Shown piece by piece: positions 21,945-33,400 of a stretch of 64,000 bases of DNA. Numbering within the stretch: the stretch's first letter is position 1; each line of letters starts with the position of its first letter. The notes under the pieces are model-generated. The model ran no database searches, was not told the DNA's origin, and saw nothing but the letters and a program-made list of their open reading frames with translations. Source of the stretch: Arachis hypogaea (taxonomy: Eukaryota > Streptophyta > Magnoliopsida > Fabales > Fabaceae); NCBI RefSeq assembly GCF_003086295.3, contig NC_092051.1:11152810-11216809 (forward strand), in the 5' to 3' direction. The position numbers were made by a program, and so were the translations under genes.

Positions 21945-23715
21945 ATTTTAACAACAATTAATAAATATTAAATAAAATAAATTTCGATAAATTTTTTTAT
22001 CTCTTTAGTATTGTGGATTGAAAACATATTAAGACTTTAAGAGTGTGTGGAATAAAGTCTCATGAGTCATGACCATGCCAAAGGTATGATAGAATTAAAT
22101 TCTATGGATAATATGTGTAATAATAATTTTAAGCATGGTTGAAGTTTATTCATCGAATTTTTTTTCTATTTTGTATTGTTCTGGCAAACATAAATGATAA
22201 TAAAAACGTTTTTATGGCTTGAAGGAGTCATACATGATCACCATAAAAATATTATACTTTTGTTATTTTCTTCATGTTAGATTTTACAGCTCCCACGCGC
22301 TTCTTGCTTTAAGAAAACAAGGGGACAAAAACTAGAATATCAAACATGAGATAAAGTTCAAATTTCAAGTAACAAAAATAAAAAACTGACTAGCCCTTTT
22401 CATTTGATATATAAATTTAATTTTTATATACAGTCAATACTAAAAAATTTTATATAAATATTTAATTATATATTATTATATTAAATAATCGTATAAAATT
22501 TTTCGTTCTATCAATATATTAAAATTAAACTATATATACTCTTTTATTGTCAAACAAATATTAATAAAACGACGAAAAAGACCTGGTAGAAATCATCGAC
22601 ATAAAGATCGATATATTTGATGAACCTAGCTTGCTTACAACAAATAAGTAAGGACAAAAGCTTGCAAACATTCTTTATATATCTTATAAATATCTCGCAT
22701 TTATTCATTACATTATGGTAAGCCCAATTTTTACATGATTACATGCCATGGAATTATTGTTTCGAATTCTTCATATAATTAATTATTAATTTTGGTGTAA
22801 TGGTCGCTAACTGACATAGATAAAGGATCCTTATAGATAAATCCAACAAAGGGAACAACCTAGATTAGACGGTTTGTTTATGTTATTTAACAACGAACTA
22901 ACAAGGATAGGTTATATATGCATAAAACTATTGTTATTGATATGGACATGCTTTGATTGGGTTATTAATTATTAAAAAATTTTATAAAGCTATAATTTTG
23001 TTAGTATTTAGTAAATGGAATTTTTTAGTGTTGGAAAACTGATTACAGTAATTCCTTTATCTAACACCGTTAGATAAGCTAACGAATTATAATTTAAATG
23101 ATATAATTTTTCTATTTTTATTTAAAAGTTGTGAATTTGAATTTCACTCTTAACTTAAAAAAAAAACGAAAATGTTTGAGAGTAGTGACATAATTTGTCT
23201 TTTTTTTTTCTTTTGTTTGTATTCATTAATTATTGTTGAAATAAATGCATAATATTACATATATAAAATTATAAATATTAAATTAAATTAAATAATTTTA
23301 TATTATTATTTTCTTGTATTACTCTTAGAATAATATTTGTTCAGTGATGAACTAGAGTATAAATAACCCAAACAAATTAAAATATAGTGATGAAGTGTAA
23401 ATCTAGGGTACGTTATTAGTATAACATATTTTTATACACCTAGTGGTGCTTATTAATTACCACCTAGATATAGTGAATTAAGCTCATTAATATTTAAGGA
23501 ATTAAAGTTCTATAACCTATCCATCTAAAACAAACTTATATTATGTGTTTAACTAGATGCAACTGCGTAGACAGATAGGTAACAGATACGCACATTATCT
23601 AGAAATAAAAATATACCCGACGATACTTAATTAAATATCAAATGAAATAGATTTTGTTAACGACATATAAATATTATAAACTCATATTCAAAGAGGTATA
23701 TATACAAAGGATCCT
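21945..23715. other. intergenic AT-rich DNA
   Basis: No gene seen. Short partial copies of the hairpin MITE occur near 21945-22010. Confidence 0.4.
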
Positions 23716-24038
23716 GCTGGGGAGACAATGAACTATTTGTACAATGAGTTATTGAGTTATAAAATAAACATCCTCTATACTATCTAGAATAACCATCCGA
23801 GTACTAGGGATAATAAACATCTTCTCAAAAGATTAAATTGATTTTGGGGTTCACCAAGGATCAAACTCTTGACCTTTCGGATCTAGCGCTTTAATACCAT
23901 ATCATAATATCATATCATGATACCACTCATCCCAAAAGCTTCAGCTGATGAGAAAATATAACACTAATGATTATATCTCTAATACTCCAGAAACCTCCAT
24001 TGTACACATTGTACAAGTATTCCATTGTCTCCTCATAC
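23716..24038. mobile_element. ~320-bp MITE with GGAGACAATG ends
   Basis: The left end GGGGAGACAATGAACTATTT and inverted right end GAGGAGACAATGGAATACTT form terminal inverted repeats that both lead into TTGTACAATG. The interior has the phrase ATACCATATCATGATACCAC, seen in dispersed plant repeats. Confidence 0.55.
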
Positions 24039-24211
24039 TTTCCCATATACAAATAATGGAGGATTATAATTAAAAACTTGTAAAGATTTTATATAAATCA
24101 ATATCTTAAAATTAAACTTTTAACAATCTTTTCACAATTCACAAGAGAAGTATATATTAAAAATGATAAAAATATTATTTACATTTTTTAATACAACAAC
24201 TTGTATTCATA

Positions 24212-24540
24212 TTAATGTTAAGGAGAGAAAAAAATCCCAAATTTATTTTATTTAGCATTTATTATTTTTAGCAATAATTAATAAATATTAAATAAAATAA
24301 ATTCTAATTTTTTTTTCACGGTATCCCTCAGTTCGATTAGGCAAAGAATAATTCGTTGCGAATTGGAGTTTCATTTAAGAGTTTGTTGTTGGCCAATAGG
24401 TTACTATATACACAAGGCGAAATTCGAATTCAAATCACAATACTTATTTAAATAGACTAGCGAACTAATTACTAAATCAACCCAACTTAATTAATTCCGA
24501 CTATTTTTACCTAATTTTTTTGTTATCAAATGTTTTTGTA
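24212..24540. mobile_element. hairpin MITE copy split by a ~180-bp insertion
   Basis: The left part (24212 to about 24318: AATGTTAAGGAGAGAAAAAA and the TATTTAGCATTTATT core) and right part (about 24490-24540: CCGACTATTTTTACCTAATT, then GTTATCAAATGTTTTTG) match the two ends of the 21222 element. The sequence between them is unrelated. Confidence 0.45.
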
Positions 24541-24579
24541 TTTTTTTTTGGGTGTCCCCTCGTTCTCATATTATTTAGT

Positions 24580-24756
24580 AGGGTTATGCTATGTGTACAT
24601 TAAAATTAGCCACCAAAGTCAACTATCAATATAAAATACATGTTGCAATATAAATACATATTGAAAATAAATTAAACCACATATATATTTATACATAAAT
24701 ACATTAGTGACTAATTTTAGTGACTAATTTTAATGTACAAATAGCATTTCCCTATT
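24580..24756. mobile_element. ~175-bp MITE
   Basis: TAGGGTTATGCTATGTGTAC with ATTAAAATTAG on the left is matched by an inverted copy on the right (TAGGGAAATGCTATTTGTAC with ATTAAAATTAG). This gives terminal inverted repeats of about 35 bp. Confidence 0.6.
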
Positions 24757-25110
24757 TGGTATTTAGTATTTACCTAAGCCTTGAAGGGACCATGTCAATT
24801 AAAAGGCGCGTCGTCAATAATGTCCAGCCACCATCCAGCTTGGGCTTATATAAATAATAAATCTATTCCACGAATTTATAAAGCATATTTAATTCGGGTA
24901 AGTCACTTTTATTTTTTATAATACTATTTTATACATCATATTTTTTATTGCATATTTAAATAAATTTATTAAAAAAAAAGAAATAACAACATTTATTCCT
25001 ATGTAATTATATATAAAACGAGTTTATAAACAGTTTTTTATTCATCTAAAAAAGAGAACTCAAAAAGATTCAGAAATTAGTCATTAGTTTGAGATAAGGG
25101 AGCCACTTAA

Positions 25111-25461
25111 ATAAAGATGTCAAAAATATTTTTTTTTAAGATATTTTTTAAAAATTAAAATTTAATACATATAATTAATTAAATTATATTATTTTTATTA
25201 AAATTAGATCGGATAAATCAGTTTAGCAAAAATATTAATAAATTAATATTTTTAGTCATTTTATATAATAGAGATATTGTAGTCATTTTTTATAAAAAAT
25301 AATATTAATTTAAACTGATTCAAAATTTGAATCACTATTTTCAGTTGAATTAATTTATCTGACCTAATTTTGACAAAAATAACATAATTTAAGTGATTAT
25401 ATATATTAAATTTTAATTATTAAAAAATACCTTTAAAAAAAGATGTTTTATGCATCTTTAT
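25111..25461. mobile_element. ~350-bp foldback element
   Basis: Long imperfect inverted repeats of over 110 bases per arm. The left arm begins ATAAAGATGTCAAAAATATT and the inverted right arm begins TAAAGATGCATAAAACATC. Both arms contain an AAAATTAG(A/G)TC(G/A)GATAAAT stretch. A related element lies at 45051-45490. Confidence 0.55.
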
Positions 25462-26764
25462 GAAAGTATTTTCCTTAAAATAAACGTACAATATCGGAGG
25501 ATTTCCGCATAATAAGCTATAAATTTGGTTAAGACGATAGATATTGTAACTTTTTAAGAAAAAAAAAAATTCAGATTCAAGTCCTTGGGGAAAAGCCACT
25601 CTTTTGTGAGATCTTCACTAAATTGGACTAAATCAATGGAGTCATAATAATAAGACCTTGGTATGCAATAGTTTTGTTGGAATAAAAGAAATTTGGCATA
25701 GTGGGGACTAAGACCAAGAAAAATGAAAAGACAGAATGGGGAACACTAATAAAGAATATTGCTCCATAACCTGTCAAATGGAATGTTGCTTGATTTGCAA
25801 GTCAAATAGTTATTCATTATTTCTTTTCAAATAAGAGATTACTTCTTCTAATCAAAGCAATTTATCCTTAGGGATATGTACAAAACTAACCGTTTCTTTC
25901 CAATTACCTCTAAAAGGTTCTTTCTCACTTGCTACAATTATATGAATGTATCATTTATTTGAAGTAGCTAACACCTATTAATTATTCTCTTCTTACTCAT
26001 AAGTTGCTATAACAAGAGCAACAACATTTGGTAGTATGGAATTTCTTTTTATTTTTTTTATTTTTATAAGCCACCAATATTTTCAAATTCTTTTGTCCAA
26101 ACTTTTTTTTAAGTTTCCCAAATCGGTCTAATTTATTGTGGATCTGGATTCCATTTTTTTTAATGTCACTGGTCAATGAATTGTTGTATCACTTTAGTGT
26201 ACATGATAAGATTCAAACTTCCGACACTTGTTTAAACGGATAAATGAGCTAACTACTTGACCAGTATAAGCTGGTTACTTTCGTTCTAACTTATTCTGAG
26301 ATGAATTAGATCATTATGGAGTAAAACTCAGAGAGGGTTTGAAAAAAAAATCATTTGAACCAACCAAATATTGGTAATTGATAATAAAAGAGACTGTTTC
26401 TATAAAGCTACAATTGTGTTCTAATAAAATAATTAACATTCCTATCAATTTGACATGAAATAGAAACTACGACTTAACAGTTTTTTTACACTTTACAGTG
26501 CCTCAACAGTATTATGATTCCCATTAGAGAGAATGATTTTCTCTTCTCACTAAACTTGGGTAACTCATTATTAAAACTTTTATCCATATGCTATCTTATT
26601 CTATTATCATCAGGTCAAATTCTCAAGAAAAAAAGAAAGGTAAGTGATCTGTGAACAACTGAACATATACTGATAGCATTGATGTTCTTGTGTATTATGG
26701 ATACACTTGAAACAATAAAACTGTATCCCATCTTTTTTCCCATAGTATAGTGATTCTCCCTGCT
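25462..26764. other. intergenic, 3' of the SANT gene
   Basis: No gene seen; it includes the 3' UTR of the minus-strand gene that ends at 26765. Confidence 0.4.
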
Positions 26765-29700
26765 TCAGATTAATGCCATAACATTCTCTTCCTCTGCTCT
26801 TGTATCAGCCATGGAATTCACAATGCCATTGTCACAATTACCACTAACTATTGTTCCATTACTTGCACCTATATATCTTGACTTTGAAGAATTACTCTCT
26901 GAAGATTCTGTGCTCTTTCTCTTCCTCTTTGAGTTGAGAAATCTGTACTCAAGAGCTTCCAATGCTTTTGTGGTCAATGGTCGGTTTCTAGTGCTCGTCC
27001 GACGGCTTACAATGCCGGATTGCTGCGCCTTATCATGATGATCAGGAGACTCCTGTATGGCATTGAGCTGCGCCGTGTCGGATGGAGAGGACAACGATGT
27101 ATTTTCACATGGATTGTGATTTTGCTCCATGACATTAGAGGATGGAACATCCCTTTCCATGTCCATGTCCATGTCCATGTCAATTCCAAACTCTGGTGAA
27201 ACTTGAGGAAAATTCAAGTCAATCAACATCATGGTTTTAGATTTTTCTTCAGAAACTTGTACAACCGGATCCTGCTGAGTGGCACTGCCTTCACAAGGGT
27301 GAGAAAAGATGTCTGAATCCATAGACAAAACCACGCCCTCGGATGCTTCGTGCAAAGTTGATGGCGAAACAGGTTCATTCAAATCAAACTTCTGTATTTT
27401 CATGACATTAGGAAAGCAATTTGAGCAATCAGATGCTGCATTTTGAATGAATTCATGCTCATTGATCTCCCTTGGATGGTTTCCATCATGCTGCTCTGAA
27501 TGAAATCTATGATTTTCTACTTCTAAGGTGGTGGTGTTGCGCTCATCGAGTGTAAGAGATAAATCTAATGCATCTATGCTCATATCTGTAGCAGAGAATT
27601 CTCCAACAGGCTTTGAAGAATTAGCCTGTTCAACCTGATCATCCACATGGTTTGAAGAATCAGCTTGTTCAACATGATTTGGAGGACTACCTTGTTCAAC
27701 TTCTTCTTCAGAAGTATCTTGCTCAGATTCAATGGAACTGCTTGAGATGTCAGATATGCTCATAGTTTGAAAAGGTAAGCTTCTTAGCTGCCTCACTTTG
27801 CATTGATGCGAATCAACAACAATGCTTGTATCAACAACTGTAAATTTCCCATGATCTTGCTTGCACTTTGAACTTAGCGGTTGAAGGTAACGAAACTGTT
27901 TGTTTCCCTCATCCAAGTTTCCCTCAGTTGCTTGAATTTCATTCTCAATAAGCCCCGGCTCCAGTGCTACTTTATTCAAAACATCACTTATCGAATCGAA
28001 GTAGTGGTTGCCTTTTACCAGTTTCCTTCTAGAAAATTTCTTAACACCGGGTATAAGAAAAACCAAGGAAGGTTTTGAACTGGTGACAAATTGATCCTTA
28101 GGCTGCTCAGAATGCCACCCTTTCGCCAAAAGGCGCGGCCAAACAGCTTCCCAGAAGAGATCATTGGACCGAGCTTTGCTCAACCTGAAATTTCCTGTGA
28201 GAAACTTGATTATGTCAGCTGATGTAAGAGAGGAGCAAGCTTTGCCAACTGGCATTTCGGCACGAATAGAGAACACGTTTGTAGTCTTTGTCGGCTCGTT
28301 GGCAGTGCCAGTGAGATCTTGCTTCCCTTTACCAATGCCTACTGCAGCTATGAACACTTCAATGCCAACAGCATCCTTTAAATCAAATACATATTCTTCA
28401 AATGGCATCTTTCCCTCCAGAAATTTCCTTGAAATCTGCAGTAAGCAAATATTTGTCAAGAGTTTGTTAAGGTACAAAATACAATTGCAGTTCATTATAG
28501 TGAAATATTTTCCTTGTTGAAAAGCTAATACACCTATATCCACAAAAGATGTGAAAGGAAAAGGTTCATGATTGAAACCACAAATATTTCTTTTAAGAAC
28601 TTAATCAAAGTATTTGTTATCATATAGAAGGCTAATTAAACTATATTTGTTATCAATAATCACTTCCATTTATAATTACAGCCTTGATAATTAAACTAGC
28701 TATGAAAATTTCTGCTGTATAACACTGCTAATTGAATATAAGATTTTTCATGGAAAATCAGTGCTTATTTCTAATCTATGCCATTAATTGCAACTACTTT
28801 AAGTCAAGTTGGAGTATCTTTTTCCCAATTATTTCCTAGCATGAACACAATACCCCAAGCTTGTTGATGGTTAATATTTAACCTCTAATGGAAATAGTAT
28901 ATGGCATCAGCAACACAGACAAAGAGGGATTTCATTCAACAATATTCATTACTGATAAAATGAGATCAAAACTTTCAATATCAATGTCAAGAATCTATGT
29001 AATCTATACAATGATTTAATCTCACAAGAACATTACTTACTTAACAAGGTGGATAGAATTATAAGAACTTGCATACATTAAAGTATGTCAAAGACTAGAC
29101 ATACCTCAATCAACAAAGTTTGGCATTCTCCTGCAACATGGGAAAACATTCTTGACAGCAATTCTTGTTGCCTCCATCCAGTGAATATTTTCTGGCCGTA
29201 TATACATCGCCTATTTCTCAACTTCCGGCACTCTGACCATCGGCGATACCCTTTAGACCTATAAAACTTGCCATAATAGAAAGACAATATGTCTCCCATG
29301 TTTTTGGTCCCAACAAATCTCTTTACAAGACTGAGATTCTTTCCAAATATATAGAGGCCAAGAAGAAAACTGTCATATTCCGTGTTCGTCCAAGATTGAG
29401 CAGCCAACAAACCAGGGAGAAGATACTTTCCTCTTGACTCAACAGATTTTGCAGAGGATTGAATTTGAAAATTAGAAAACATAGTCTGAAATTCCACTTT
29501 AAGCTTAGGACATTCATTCTCCGAAATCATTTGTCCCTCTTTGCTTGTGATAGATTCTAAAGCCTCCCAATTACTGTTTTCTAACTTGCAATGTGACCAC
29601 ATCAGAGGAATAGGTAATCCTAGTGAGAAAGACTCTGGCCTATTGACTCTGGTTTCTGAATCTATTGTCTTCTTTATGAGCTGAGAGCGATACGGCACGG

Positions 29701-29839
29701 CGATGAATGCAGGAATTTCAGCTTGGTGCTCCTCTCCAACATGAGGATGATCTTCTGGATCTCCAAATATATCATCAGAAGCATCAGAAGATTTCATCTC
29801 AGTGCCTTCTTTGTTGTCATCACAGCATAGATAATCCAT
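26765..29839 (-). CDS. plant SANT/Myb-like domain protein (ELM2-SANT, atrophin-like group)
   Basis: Probably a nuclear chromatin or transcription co-factor. Exon 1 is 29839-29105 (245 codons) and exon 2 is 28435-26765. The GT-AG intron 29104-28436 is phase 0, and the product is about 801 residues. The N-terminal part is acidic, followed by IPAFIAVPYRSQLI (ELM2-like, residues about 43-56). A SANT domain lies at about 147-200 (SWTNTEYDSFLLGLYIFGKN and DILSFYYGKFYRSKGYRRW). A conserved block follows with GIEVFIAAVGIGKGKQDLTG and DLFWEAVWPRLLAKGWHSEQ, typical of plant proteins sometimes named arginine-glutamic acid dipeptide repeat-like. The C-terminal half is low-complexity and acidic, with a run of Asp-Met pairs, and ends with basic KRKRK. 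Exact biochemical role unknown. A splice acceptor (TTAGCAG) sits directly before the ATG, so a 5' UTR intron is likely. Confidence 0.85.
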
Positions 29840-29840
29840 C

Positions 29841-30457
29841 TGCTAATAAAGTGAAATCTAACACTGCAAGAATTTTGAATGTTCAAAAATCATTCCCTTA
29901 ACACAACAACATGATAGCAATTTCATCATAAATCAAGTGATTAAAACACCAAACTTCAAAATTTTATGAGAAATTCAAGTATATTTAACTATGCATATAT
30001 ATTACAGCAGAAAAACTGCTAGAATAAGGAATAAAAGGGAAATAGAAAAGAGAAAAGTAATGTGAATCAGTTCACAGAAAACAACTCAAGTGAAAAGGAC
30101 ATTCACAAAATCAAACCACGCAAAAACGGACACTTCATATCCACATCCAATTACAACAAACCCAGATCATCCCTCCACGTTATAAAAATAATAGTGATTA
30201 AAAAGACTTAAACATATTTAAAAAATTACAAAATCAAAGCAACTACAACAAAACTAATAAGCTTGAATTAAATAGACAATTAATGATACAAGGCAAGTGG
30301 GAATGATAGAGAGAAGCAATCACAATGAGGTTGTTATCATAATTAAGAGGCAAACCCATCAAAATAATAAATAACCGCTTTAATAATAAGATTATATGCA
30401 TGTTAATAATGTTAATGTAAAGTAATAATGATTGGAAATAAGAGATGAAATGTAACC
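29841..30457 (-). other. probable 5' UTR intron of the SANT gene
   Basis: The acceptor TTAGCAG lies immediately before the start codon, and a possible donor AAG|GTTACA is at about 30457. No coding sequence between. A CACGTG G-box lies just upstream at 30475-30480. Confidence 0.35.
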
Positions 30458-30738
30458 TTGAAGGGGATAGGGCCCACGTGTGAAAAATCGACCTGGGAAA
30501 ATGGGTCTTCTTAGAAACCTCGATTGTCAACTTGTGTTGTGTTGTGTTCTGGTGGGAACTGAAAAGAATAACACAAAACACATTAAAAATAAAAAAACAG
30601 CAGAGACATATATAAATATGAGAGATGGAAGGACGTGGTTTAAGGTTGTTGATAGATTACCTCGTATGGTATGTGCTACTGATTACTATGTCACAAACAC
30701 AGTTCAACTTTCATGACAGCAAACTTGTGTTCCGTAAC

Positions 30739-30770
30739 TAGAGAGAGAGAGAGAGAAAGAGAGAGAGAAC

Positions 30771-30803
<33 letters not shown>

Positions 30804-30809
30804 TGAGAG
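30739..30809. repeat. GA/GAAA microsatellite near the SANT gene promoter
   Basis: Mixed AG and AAAG repeats; C/T-rich on the minus (coding) strand, as common in plant leaders and promoters. Confidence 0.8.
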
Positions 30810-30988
30810 GACCAAGAAAACAAGTAATCAAAAGAATAAATGAAGGAAATTCTCTACGATGTTAAAACTAGAGACAAAGCAAAAGGTTTTATAGTGGGTA
30901 CTTTAGCAAATATATATATAAATTACTTGTATATTTTAAAAAAAAATATATCAAATTTTGAAAAAAAAAATCAACCGTTTATTATTTT

Positions 30989-31472
30989 AGATATGAGCTA
31001 TGATGTATGACACGGGACACGACACTATATGGAATACGTCGATATGCGAATTTTAAAATTTTATAAGATATAAGGACACACGTACATATAAAATAAAAAA
31101 TATTTTTTAGATAAATTGTAATGATATTTTGATATTTTATTGTTATTAAAATATAAATTAATTTTTTAATTATTTTTAATGTCTTATTTTAATTATATTA
31201 AGTATTTAAAATATTTTTTATTTTAATAAATAATAATATATACTATATCTAAATTTATTTCAAAAATATATGTTAAGAATAAGATTGGACACGCTGACAC
31301 GTGATGGTATTTAGGTGTGTCCAAGTGTGTCCGGAGAAGAATTTTTTACTATTTATTAAGACATGGTTGGATACAGCAAACACGCGTATCGAATGAGTGT
31401 CGATGAATGTAGCGTCCAAAATGTGTCCGACATGCAGACATGACAATTTAGTGAAGTGTTTGTGCTTCATAG
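30989..31472. repeat. dispersed repeat rich in GACACG/GTGTCC
   Basis: The left side has ATGACACGGGACACGACACT. The right side has GTGTCC repeats and TGTCCGACATGCAGACATGA, close to its inverse. This looks like a degenerate inverted-repeat transposon; ends and target duplication are not certain. Confidence 0.35.
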
Positions 31473-32069
31473 AATATCAGTGTAAAACTTTGGAGTAAAA
31501 CTCAATTTTTTAATTTTGTGGTATTCTTTAAAATTTTAGGACCGAATAATATATTTTTTGCATATTAGACGTATTATGCCGCCTCAAAATTAAAAAAAAA
31601 AGTTACAAAATTCAATAACTGAGTATTACACCAAAATTTTTTTATAACCAAAAAAATTAGTCCAAATCAACTTGGATTAATATTAAAGAAAAAGATTGAG
31701 AATTAACCATTTGAATTTTACAGTTTAGTTTCTTATTTTTTTATTTTTTATTGGCTGATTATTGGTTAAAAATTGAATTTTAGCAAATACTAGAAATTTT
31801 ACTTTGATCCAAAATGTGTAGCTTGTTATTAGGCTATAATATATGTTTCTTTAATTAAATTTCATATCACTTCATGCATATTTAATTAAAAAAGATTTAG
31901 TCATTTACTGTAGTATTCAATTTCAAATTTTAATTTTAAAACTTTGCAGTCAAACTGTTTGCAATATTAATATTTAAACGTTTTTTTATCATATAGAAAA
32001 ACTTGGGACAAATTAATTTGAAAAGCTTCCTTAAGGAAATTTTTTAAGAAAAAGAACGGAATCGTGTGT
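31473..32069. other. intergenic AT-rich DNA
   Basis: No gene or clear element seen. Confidence 0.35.
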
Positions 32070-32492
32070 AGGGCTAGCAATTCATACTCTATTCGCGAGT
32101 ATCTAATTCGATCCAACCCATTCGGATAGGGTAGGTTATTCGACCCGCTGCGGGTAGGGTAGGGTACGATTATAACTTATAATAAGTGAATAACCACTAA
32201 AACTAGTTAGTTAATTTAGTAATTTAGAGCATTAGTTTTTTATTTTTTATGTTATTAATATGTATAAAATTCGAAATGATTGAATTTTATATTTATTTTA
32301 AAAAAATTTGATATTTCTGCGGGTATGATAGGGTAAAGTAGGATTTAGAATTTTAGGGTGTGAGTAGGGTTAGGGTTGAGAGATTCTCAACCCGCAGGTA
32401 GGGTAAGATAGAGTTTTAATAAAATTTTCAACCCGCGGGTAGAATTAAGGTAGGATTCAAACACTACTCTACCCTACTCATTGCCAGCTCTA
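32070..32492. mobile_element. hAT-like MITE, ~423 bp
   Basis: The left end TAGGGCTAGCAATTCATACT and the inverted right end TAGAGCTGGCAATGAGTAGG are hAT-style termini. Direct 8-base flanks ATCGTGTG and ATTGCGTA agree at 5 positions and differ only by transitions. The interior is rich in GGGTAGGGT and CCCGC words. Confidence 0.6.
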
Positions 32493-32722
32493 ATTGCGTA
32501 TAAAAATAGTTTTTTTTTTTTTAGGAATTAATTTGTATAAATAAAAATTACGAAGAGCTTTTAATTACGTATTACCATAGGTGTGGTCACTAAAATAAGA
32601 TATATTGTCAAATGTCATATCTACCAAAATATTTGACTTCATTATTACACATTTTATCCTTTTTGAAACAAACAACTCTGTATTAATAATATTTACTTAA
32701 ATAAATGCTTTATACACTCAAA

Positions 32723-32723
<1 letters not shown>

Positions 32724-32767
<44 letters not shown>
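32724..32767. repeat. (TA)n microsatellite
   Basis: About 22 uninterrupted TA units. Confidence 0.9.
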
Positions 32768-32770
<3 letters not shown>

Positions 32771-32867
32771 CTTGCAATAAAGGAATAAAATAATTAAATT
32801 TATCTATAGTAATATAATAAAAAATTGTATCAAATACCAAATACATATGTTTATACATAGTAATAAT

Positions 32868-33400
32868 TTAGGGTAAACAACAAAAATACATTCGAATAAT
32901 TTTGTTGTTAATAAAAATACATTTAAATTTTTTTATCAATAAAAATATTCTCAAATAATTTAAAAATGTGACAAAAATATCTAATATCAAATATTTATTT
33001 TCGAAAAATACTTTAGAAATTAATTTTAATGTATTTTTTGCAAACATGATTAAAAAACTGAAATATTTTTATTTTTAAAATTTGGTATTTTTTGCTAAAT
33101 ATATGTTTTTTTATTTTTTTTGTCAACAACTAATAATATTTTAAAAAAATCACAAAAAATATATATTTAGCAAAAAATACTAAATTTTAAGAATAATAAT
33201 ATCTCATTTTTCTAATCATGCTTGTAAAAATCACATTAAAATTCAATCACTAAAGTATTTTTTGAGAAATACATATTTAATTTTTGATATTTTCGTCATA
33301 TTTTTAAATCATTTGAAAATATTTTTATCGATAACAAAATTTAAGTACATTTTTATCAGCGACAAAATTATTCGAATATATTTTTAATAGTTTACTCTAA
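32868..33400. mobile_element. 533-bp foldback element with ~230-bp arms
   Basis: The left arm starts TTAGGGTAAACAACAAAAAT and the inverted right arm starts TTAGAGTAAACTATTAAAAA. The arms stay alignable to the middle (TTCGAATAATTTTGT, AAAAATACTTTAG and others). No coding frame. A target duplication is not clear. Confidence 0.65.
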
